A stretch of 64,000 bases of DNA, from contig NZ_CP038033.1 in the NCBI RefSeq assembly GCF_004421105.1, positions 2,251,659 to 2,315,658 on the forward strand, in the 5' to 3' direction. The position numbers and the translations under genes are program-made. A model generated the notes under the pieces. That model saw only the letters and a program-made list of their open reading frames with translations. It had not been told where the DNA came from and did not search any database. Numbering within the stretch: the first letter of the stretch is position 1; the number at the start of each line of letters is the position of its first letter. This DNA is from Nitrosococcus wardiae. Lineage in GTDB: Bacteria > Pseudomonadota > Gammaproteobacteria > Nitrosococcales > Nitrosococcaceae. Of this stretch, positions 1-6,438 are shown piece by piece.

Positions 1-1
1 C

Positions 2-898
2 GGCATATTGACCGCGCTCCTTGGTCTCTGGTTAGTCAAGTTCATTCCCAGGAAAATAAATCACACGCTCACGCGTTTGTTCAATCGTAAAGTGATTTCA
101 TTAGATTCTGCGCAGGAAGATCATTTAAGAAAAGAACTCAAGGAACGTGCTGCCATCTGGGCGACCGCCTCAGGAGGTCTAGTGGGTAGCGCTGTTTTGA
201 TAAGCTTTATTATCAAAAATGGGTTGCCCTATCCTGCCGCCCAGATCCCCTTAACCCTCTTTGAAGCCATTGGGGGTTATATTGTCGGCCGCCATCTCGG
301 AATCATGGCTTCTTACGGCCGACTCGGTCATTGGCTAAAAAGGCAGGGAATTCGGATCCAAATCAAGCCCGGTTACCCCGATGGAGCGGTAGGGCTTAAG
401 CCCGTGGGCGATTTTTACTTCTTCCAAGCGATGCTCTTGGCCTTGCCTGTGCTGTATTTATTCCTTTGGTGGTTGATGATGCCCTTGTGGCCGAGATATG
501 AGGCCTGGAGAAACATCTACCTTGGGCTATTACCCGTCGCGATCACTTTTGAAGTGATTGCTTTTTTGGTGCCTGTGTGGTTTTTCCACCGGGAGATGCA
601 AAAGCAGAAGATGCAGCTTTTGAGGGAAGCGGATGTTCTGGGGCAGGAAATCAATGATGTGGAAACCACTTTAATCGAGTCTCAAGACCCTGCTCAACGT
701 GAACTTCTTAAAGATCGGTTGTCCTTTATGACGAAACGCTATGGGGAAATCGAACATATGCCCACCTGGCCCGTCAATGCGAAAACCTGGCGTTACTTTT
801 TTATCAATAACCTCACCTTAATTCTGCTTCCATTATTAAGTGAGTTCATCAAAATGCTGGTAAACCCACTCATTAAAATAATGAATAAACTCTTATAG
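2..898 (+). CDS. Multi-pass membrane protein of unknown function, 5' end cut by window
   Basis: The reading frame is open to the left edge. The first in-frame start candidate is TTG at 8, with no room for a ribosome site, so the true start probably lies outside. About 296 residues are visible. Hydrophobic segments lie near residues 53-71, 140-160, 172-195 and 268-288, with a charged helical stretch (about 200-245, rich in E, Q and K) between the last two. The protein is probably in the inner membrane with a cytoplasmic coiled region. I recognise no family motif. The next gene is 380 bases away, so no operon partner is evident. Confidence 0.75.
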   Translation, partial: GILTALLGLWLVKFIPRKINHTLTRLFNRKVISLDSAQEDHLRKELKERAAIWATASGGLVGSAVLISFIIKNGLPYPAAQIPLTLFEAIGGYIVGRHLGIMASYGRLGHWLKRQGIRIQIKPGYPDGAVGLKPVGDFYFFQAMLLALPVLYLFLWWLMMPLWPRYEAWRNIYLGLLPVAITFEVIAFLVPVWFFHREMQKQKMQLLREADVLGQEINDVETTLIESQDPAQRELLKDRLSFMTKRYGEIEHMPTWPVNAKTWRYFFINNLTLILLPLLSEFIKMLVNPLIKIMNKLL

Positions 899-1278
899 GC
901 CTTGGAACAAAACTCATTTGGATCAGACTCCTCTTTCTAGGCGAAACTCCACAAAAGCCCGGAGGGGGGTCACGGCTAAGCCATAAAATTGACCTTTACA
1001 CCACACGCTATAATGGGAGAATAGCGCAACGGCCTAGGGCTCAAAAAGCCCATCCGCGAATATCCAGGCGGCACAAAGAAACCGTCTATGTTCTATATGC
1101 CAGAGCTTCCAGATAAGGTGGACAATCCACAAGGGGCAATGTCTTTAGCGAGAAGGGGGTAGCGCCGCTTTATAATTAACCGCTTTAACACTGAGGGTTG
1201 ACCGCGGTGCTGATGAATGGACCTTTTTCTATCTTTGTCACAGCGCCGCCGTATGCCTTCCTCTAAAGAGACGTATTG
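899..1278. other. Intergenic region, no gene recognised
   Basis: No convincing coding frame. Two perfect TATAAT hexamers occur (1009-1014 and 1171-1176), but neither has a well-spaced -35. TTGACC at 989-994 is only 14 bases from the first. The trkH promoter is probably here. Confidence 0.4.
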
Positions 1279-2727
1279 ATGCTCCATTTAGTTGTGGTGA
1301 TCCGCACCCTGGGCGTTCTTCTGCTCGTCTATAGCGTGGCGATTATCCCGCCTTTGCTCATCTCGGTGGGATATCAAGACGGTGAATGGCCCTATTGGCT
1401 GATAATCTGGATGGAGGCTTTGTTACTCGGGTGGGTGATGTGGTGGCCCCTGCGCCGTAGAGAACTCGATCTTCACCGAAGGGATGGCTTTACTATAGTG
1501 ACCCTTTTTTGGTTTATCTTGGGCTTCATCAGCGCGGTGCCTTTTCTTTTTATGCCCCAACTCGATTTTTCCGATGCCGTGTTTGAGGCCATCTCCGCCT
1601 TCACGACGACGGGTGCAACGGTGATAGTGGGCTTGGACCAGTTACCTCCTTCGATTCTATTTTGGCGCCAGGAACTGCAATGGCTAGGCGGCATCGGGGT
1701 CATTGTCACCGCCGTGGCTATTTTGCCCATGCTCGGTATTGGTGGGATGCAGTTATATCGGGCGGAAACTCCGGGACCCATTAAAGGAGAAAAACTGACC
1801 CCCCGTATTGCCCAAACCGCCCGGGCCTTGTGGTTTATTTATGGGGGGCTGACGATAACTTGTGCCACAGCTTATTGGCTCGCGGGTATGTCCTGGTTTG
1901 ATGCCGTGGCTCATAGCCTGACCACCGTCTCTACCGGTGGATTTTCCACCCATGATGACAGCCTAGCGTATTTTGACAGTGCCTTGATCGAAGCTATTGC
2001 CTGTCTTTTCATGTTGCTTGGCGCCATTAATTTCGGGATTCACTACTTGGCTTTGCACAAGGGACGCATTGATCTCTATTGGCGCCAAGACGAAATCCGC
2101 ATTTTCCTAAAGGTTGTGGCGATATTGATTGCCCTGATTGCTGCTACCTTATTCCTCTCCGGGACATATACGCACCCTCTCACGGCCCTGCGCTATGCCG
2201 CTTTTCAAACCATCTCGGTGATTACAAGCACCGGCTATGGGACCGCCGATTTTTCCCTGTGGCCCTTGTTCCTGCCCGTGTTGCTGATTTTCTCCAGTTT
2301 CATGGGGGGCTGTGCGGGATCGACCGCAGGAGGCATGAAGGTGATCCGTTTTTTGCTATTAGTCAAGCAAGGCCGACGGGAGATTTATCGGCTGGTTCAC
2401 CCCCAGATCGTACGCACGCTTAAAATAGACGGCCGACCTGTTGCCGAGGAGGTCACCAGTGCCGTATGGGGGTTTTTCTCCCTTTATATCCTGCTCTTTG
2501 CCATTCTCATGATGGTGCTTATGGCCTATGGTATGGACCAGGTCACCGCCTTTGGCGCCGTGGCCACTTGCTTGAATAACTTGGGTCCCGGCCTCGGGGA
2601 GGTGGCCACGAATTTTATCGGGGTGAGCGATGGGGCCAAATGGTTGCTCAGTTTCGCCATGTTGGCTGGTCGGTTGGAGTTATTTACGGTCCTGGTGCTA
2701 TTTTCTCGAATATTCTGGCGTAGTTAA
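1279..2727 (+). CDS. trkH: TrkH/TrkG-type potassium uptake channel subunit
   Basis: This is the potassium-translocating inner-membrane subunit of the Trk system, which in the family works with the cytoplasmic TrkA NAD-binding subunit. The 482-residue length is typical. All four pore-loop filters are visible: TTTGATV (about residue 110), STGGFSTHD (about 220), TSTGYGTADF (about 315) and NNLGPGLGEV (about 435). The C-terminus LELFTVLVLF is characteristic. ATG at 1279 is preferred over the TTG at 1276 because the protein then begins like E. coli TrkH, with an AAAGAGA purine stretch upstream. trkA is not in the window, and the gene stands alone between unknown genes. Confidence 0.93.
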   Translation: MLHLVVVIRTLGVLLLVYSVAIIPPLLISVGYQDGEWPYWLIIWMEALLLGWVMWWPLRRRELDLHRRDGFTIVTLFWFILGFISAVPFLFMPQLDFSDAVFEAISAFTTTGATVIVGLDQLPPSILFWRQELQWLGGIGVIVTAVAILPMLGIGGMQLYRAETPGPIKGEKLTPRIAQTARALWFIYGGLTITCATAYWLAGMSWFDAVAHSLTTVSTGGFSTHDDSLAYFDSALIEAIACLFMLLGAINFGIHYLALHKGRIDLYWRQDEIRIFLKVVAILIALIAATLFLSGTYTHPLTALRYAAFQTISVITSTGYGTADFSLWPLFLPVLLIFSSFMGGCAGSTAGGMKVIRFLLLVKQGRREIYRLVHPQIVRTLKIDGRPVAEEVTSAVWGFFSLYILLFAILMMVLMAYGMDQVTAFGAVATCLNNLGPGLGEVATNFIGVSDGAKWLLSFAMLAGRLELFTVLVLFSRIFWRS

Positions 2728-2791
2728 AAGCTGTTGGAAGACCTTCGCATTTTGCCGCACTAAAATCTCCTATTTTTAGATAAAAGCGTGT

Positions 2792-2821
2792 TTGACCTGG
2801 TGTACTATGTACACATAGACT
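2792..2821 (+). promoter_or_regulatory. Putative sigma70 promoter with internal palindrome
   Basis: TTGACC at 2792-2797 and TAGACT at 2816-2821 are 18 bases apart. Between them sits the palindrome GTGTAC-TAT-GTACAC (2800-2814), a plausible operator position for a repressor of the gene at 2919. Confidence 0.4.
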
Positions 2822-2918
2822 ATGAAGCTCATTCAAGCTCATTTCCATTTATAAGAGTAAAACAGGAAAGCTTGTATCACACAAAAAACAGTCCAACAGA
2901 TAATGAACTCAAACGCAT

Positions 2919-3278
2919 ATGAATAATGAATCTAAATTTCGCAAAGCCATGGATGAGCATTTAACACTCGTTGAAAAATTAGGAGACGACCATCCCGAAG
3001 CGATGTGGGCCATGTGGAGAGTCATGGAGTTAGCCCCCCAAGAATTGCAAGATTCCATGATGGCTAAAGCCAAAGCGGTGGGCCTCATACCCGAGAAGCC
3101 TGATGGATATTTCGACAATAAACCTGTTTACCGGCTAGAGAATATCGCCAAGCGGCTTGGGATGACGCCACAGGAGGCTGAGGTCGCGATATATCAAATG
3201 ATCGCCGAACGACAAGCCGCCGGGCTGCCTGTTGACGAGTTAGTTATGGATGCCGAAAGGATAGAGAAGGTACATTAA
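2919..3278 (+). CDS. Small hypothetical protein, soluble, 119 aa
   Basis: A 119-residue acidic soluble protein with no signal peptide or membrane segment. The N-terminal half is Met- and Trp-rich (MWAMWRVMELAP near residue 29). The C-terminal half (about 70-119) looks like a small helical domain with a RLGMTPQEAEVAIYQM stretch, possibly a helix-turn-helix-like fold, but I do not recognise the family. It has its own likely promoter with a palindrome, and an 11-bp hairpin 12 bases after the stop, so it is probably a single-gene transcript. Confidence 0.7.
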   Translation: MNNESKFRKAMDEHLTLVEKLGDDHPEAMWAMWRVMELAPQELQDSMMAKAKAVGLIPEKPDGYFDNKPVYRLENIAKRLGMTPQEAEVAIYQMIAERQAAGLPVDELVMDAERIEKVH

Positions 3279-3289
3279 TCTTAGCCGTT

Positions 3290-3315
3290 CTAGCCGGTAC
3301 CGCCGTACCGGCTAG
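3290..3315. repeat. Perfect 11-bp inverted repeat after the 119-aa gene
   Basis: The arms CTAGCCGGTAC (3290-3300) and GTACCGGCTAG (3305-3315) are separated by CGCC. The stem is strong and lies 12 bases after the stop codon, but there is no T-run on either side. It could stop or protect the transcript, or it could be a protein-binding dyad. Confidence 0.6.
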
Positions 3316-3343
3316 GGCCTCAACATAACCCCATTCTGGAGAG

Positions 3344-3455
3344 ATGATGATGCCTACAAGAAATTCAAAAAAAAGACTTTGCCAGAAAACGGTTGTGCCA
3401 GGAGATCACCAGAGGCTACGAGATCGGGCTGCTCGATAAATCGGAGCTGCCCTGA
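3344..3455 (+). pseudogene. Possible small ORF broken at an A8 run
   Basis: ATG triplets at 3344-3352 follow a GGAG motif. The frame enters an A8 run (3367-3374). Just after the run, the +1 frame reads 26 codons of protein-like sequence (beginning DFARKRLCQEITRGYE) to TGA at 3453. A one-base slip in the A-run would join start and body into about 36 residues. No family is recognised. It may be a remnant or chance. Confidence 0.25.
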
Positions 3456-3795
3456 TCGCTTACACTTATCAGGACAAAAAAACCCCTCTCTTAACCTTCG
3501 CTTTCACTCCACTCAAACCCTCCCCATCGGCATCTAGCTTATGCCGAACTGACATTGGCAAACGGCGATGGAAGTGGCATCAATAAATGCTACTCCTGGG
3601 CTTGGCCCTTACGCTGCTGGAGATAAGCACACAGGGGAATCAACACTGAAGGGATTAAGGCCATAATAGGGTAGTAGACGTCCGCCACCCTATTGAAAAG
3701 TTGGTATCAACGACTATCTTTAATTTCTCAAGCGATGCATAAAAATGGGAGTCCAGAACATCTGATGGTCCTTAACTTAAGAAGGAGTATTTATC

Positions 3796-4071
3796 ATGAA
3801 ACGAGCAAAGAACACATTATTTGTATTAATAATACTCTTATTATGCATACTGCTTGTTCCAGCTTGTGAGAAGAAAGACCAAAGTCCGATACCACCAGCC
3901 GGTACAAGTGTAAGCACCACATCTGAGGTATTTAGACAAACTGCTAGGGGGTTAGCGCAAGACTGTGAGCGAATTGGTGGTTGCACCTGCATTCTTGATG
4001 GAATTCAGACGACGTGCGCTGTTGTTTTTGCCTGCTTGGATGCCGGATTCTGCCAACGGGTAGAGAGGTAG
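3796..4071 (+). CDS. Small Cys-rich lipoprotein, 91 aa
   Basis: AAGAAGGAG lies upstream of ATG 3796. The N-terminus is a lipoprotein signal: positive KRAK, a hydrophobic core, and the lipobox LVPAC with Cys at residue 24. The mature part is short and has six further Cys (CERIGGCTC, TTCAVVFAC, GFC), suggesting disulfides in an extracytoplasmic protein. No family is recognised. The last codons (V-E-R-stop) lie inside an 8-bp tandem repeat, so copy-number change would alter the C-terminus. The 516 bases upstream hold only the hairpin at 3290 and the weak broken ORF at 3344. Confidence 0.7.
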   Translation: MKRAKNTLFVLIILLLCILLVPACEKKDQSPIPPAGTSVSTTSEVFRQTARGLAQDCERIGGCTCILDGIQTTCAVVFACLDAGFCQRVER

Positions 4072-4090
4072 AGAGGTAGAGAGGTAGAGA
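4060..4090 (+). repeat. Tandem 8-bp repeat across a stop codon
   Basis: The unit GTAGAGAG is repeated almost four times (4060, 4068, 4076, and a partial copy at 4084). The stop codon of the lipoprotein gene (TAG 4069-4071) lies in it. Because 8 is not a multiple of 3, slippage shifts the terminal frame. Confidence 0.85.
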
Positions 4091-4284
4091 TGCGGCAAGC
4101 GGGGGTTATCTGCACCCTTATCCGCAGACTCCTCTAAAAAGTAAGAGGAGGGATAGTGTTACCGAGCCCCATGAGCTAGAGAATTCATTATTCGAGACGG
4201 CTGATCGAGACGGCAATGGTGCGCTTAATAAGGAGGCGTTTCTCTATGTTCCATAAAAAGTCGCCGCAAGAGTAATCGCTCGCG

Positions 4285-4596
4285 ATGTCGCTGTTTCCTC
4301 AGGACAAGAACCTAGATAGTACACTCGCTCTTTGGCGTGATGGCTATCCCTTTCCCTCAAAGCGGTTTCAGCATTATCAGTCCGACATCTTTCCTTAGGG
4401 TGCAGGCGATCATTACCACACTCACCGTTGTCCAGGAGAATGGATCACGATAGCACTCATGAAGCGAGCACTACGCTTACTCACCCAGTCTATGGAGTAT
4501 GCTGAACCCAAACAGGATCTGCGAATCAGCCTCACAAGAATGCCAACTCTTCCGAAAAGTCGATTTCTCATCAGCCGCGTAAAGCAAGCATCATGA
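4285..4596 (+). pseudogene. Remnant of a CYP152-type cytochrome P450 (peroxygenase family)
   Basis: The frame from ATG 4285 gives an N-terminus like CYP152 fatty-acid peroxygenases (PQDKNLDSTLALWRDGY then YQSDIF) and stops at TAG 4396. In the same frame, from 4399 to TGA 4594, lies the C-terminal end of the same family: GAGDHYHTHRCPGEW with the haem-ligand Cys codon at 4429-4431, then ITIALMKRALRLLTQ, and RMPTLPKSRFLIS. CYP152 enzymes are about 415 residues, so roughly 310 central residues, including the distal acid/arginine pocket, have been deleted and a stop sits at the junction. It cannot be functional. The match is from memory of the family (P450 BS-beta, SP-alpha, OleT). Confidence 0.8.
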
Positions 4597-4612
4597 TGGG
4601 CAGCAAGGAGAG

Positions 4613-5959
4613 CTAGCCTGGATTGCTTCGATAGCTGCTCGGAAGATTCAGCCCCGGTGTTGATGCTTCCCCAAGATTAGCGGTGGAAAGCTCCTTGCGG
4701 ATCAAGCGGCGGGCAGCAAGAAATCCCGCCATTACGCCACAAGCGCCGGCTAAAAGTGCTAGGAGCACAAGACTCAGCACTTGCTCTCTGGTTGAAGAAT
4801 CGAGTACCTGGAGGGTGGTCTCGTTAAGGGGAGCTCCCTTGACGCTCACCTCCCCGTTTCTGTCCACCACGAGGAGCTCCCGGGTGTTGTCGTTGCTCAC
4901 AATCCGCAGGCCACTGACGCCGGCTCGAAGCGTCAGCCAGTCGTCTGTCTCCTGCCCAGGCCACCGATTGCCCGCGTAAATCTCCCCCCCCTTTCCCTCA
5001 TTGAAAATCAACCCGGTTCCGGCCCCTTCAGAGCGAAAAAGGCCCGCCCCCTGCGTGAACAGCGTCTTCCGGTAGTCGATTCCCATCATGGCCCGGCTTT
5101 GATCTGAAACCATGAACCGTCCATATTGAGGAACCAGGGCATTCTGCGCGTAGAGTACCGCTTCGAATTGACCGTCTTGTTGGTCTTCCGGTCGGTCGAA
5201 ACCGTGGGCAATAATGGAGAGGGCATGGGAGTTGGGGTTACCAAAGCCGACGATTTGTACACCATGCTTGGCCATATTGGGATACACCCCAGGTTTTCCG
5301 GCGTTTAGGACGTCCACTTCTAGACCGGTCAATTGGGCATCAAAGTCTTTGCTGCATTCCTGTACTGCTTGTGGCAAGGTGGTCTCGATCACAGGGTTAT
5401 CGCAGTAAGAACGCGCGGAGAAGAAGGAACCCCACGCGGAGGCGCCGGAAACAGCCGCGGTAGAGTCTCCCCAAATGGGCACGGCGTTGGCGCCAGGGAG
5501 AACGGACGTCAACTCCACCAGCAGCGATTGATAGTGGTTGTGGGCACTATCGTAGTTTTCTGGCGTTTGTTCCGCCACATCAACGGGTTCTGCGGGTAAA
5601 CCGTCCCACAGTTGCCAGGGTGTGCTCTGGGTAAGAACATCACTGATAAAGTGGCGTCCCCCAAGGGGGGTGCCAAGACCTGTATATTGAAAGGTCTTTC
5701 CGGTCACCCCACGCGGAGATTCCGGATGGATGAGCAAGAGGCGTTCATTATAGATTTCAGTTGCCTGAAGTTTCTGACTCGCCTTCGAGTCACGCTGGGC
5801 AAAAGCAGGAAATATCGCTATTTGCAGGTTCAAGGCAAGTGCCCCTACCAGGATGACAATAATATTTCCTAAGCGATTCAGCCGATGGCGTGGGCTCGGA
5901 ATTACTCCCTCAATATCGACTCTAGGGTTGAGAATGGGACAGGGATAATAGTTAGACAC
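4613..5959 (-). CDS. Hypothetical exported protein anchored at both ends, 448 aa
   Basis: The gene reads from 5959 to 4613. An N-terminal hydrophobic segment (about residues 30-54, ending AFAQ) resembles a late signal peptide or anchor. A C-terminal transmembrane helix (about 398-420, LVLLALLAGACGVMAGFLAA) is followed by RR, so the C-terminus is probably cytoplasmic. The roughly 340-residue region between is beta-rich in appearance, with few Cys. The frame is intact and codon use is ordinary. No family is recognised. It converges on the P450 remnant. Confidence 0.7.
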   Translation of the reverse strand: MSNYYPCPILNPRVDIEGVIPSPRHRLNRLGNIIVILVGALALNLQIAIFPAFAQRDSKASQKLQATEIYNERLLLIHPESPRGVTGKTFQYTGLGTPLGGRHFISDVLTQSTPWQLWDGLPAEPVDVAEQTPENYDSAHNHYQSLLVELTSVLPGANAVPIWGDSTAAVSGASAWGSFFSARSYCDNPVIETTLPQAVQECSKDFDAQLTGLEVDVLNAGKPGVYPNMAKHGVQIVGFGNPNSHALSIIAHGFDRPEDQQDGQFEAVLYAQNALVPQYGRFMVSDQSRAMMGIDYRKTLFTQGAGLFRSEGAGTGLIFNEGKGGEIYAGNRWPGQETDDWLTLRAGVSGLRIVSNDNTRELLVVDRNGEVSVKGAPLNETTLQVLDSSTREQVLSLVLLALLAGACGVMAGFLAARRLIRKELSTANLGEASTPGLNLPSSYRSNPG

Positions 5960-6438
5960 GAATGTTCAAATAGATAGATGAGGAATAAGAAAATCAAAGC
6001 AAATCGTTCATTTCTTTTGATAAAAATTACACGGTGTCGAGGCGCTTAGCAAGGCATTTTTAGCCTGCTTCCACGAACTTGTTTATCTCCCCTTGGCCGC
6101 CTGTTGCTGTTGGGCCCGGATGTTTTTCTTCCTGGAAAAATTAAATGACTTCGGCTATAGGTGTGATATCAGTGATTTTTTGCTCTGTTTAGAGAGAGGG
6201 TCTGCGTCTTACTAAAATGCAGGTGTGTCAGTCTATTTCGTGCTGGGCATAGCGCTCAAGGAACCGGGAGATGTACTCCAGGATAGCCATGTCCACGGAT
6301 CAGCCCAGCGTTTCGTTCTTCCCGGGCGCATAACATTTGGATTTTGTTCGGGGATGGGAACCAAAATTGTACTTGGCGGTGCCCATCTGACATATCCTAA
6401 AAGGTGCTTACCAAAAATGAATACCAGGGGAAATAGCC
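5960..6438. other. Intergenic region, no gene recognised
   Basis: About 480 bases. A frame without a start codon (about 6035-6214, plus strand) is open for some 60 codons, but I recognise nothing in it. No clear promoter is seen. AGGGGAA at 6426-6432 is the likely ribosome site for the gene at 6439. Confidence 0.4.

Noticed and set aside
995-1176. TATAAT hexamers as promoters for trkH
   Set aside because: No -35 at 16-18 bases from either; left as unspecific promoter-like sequence.
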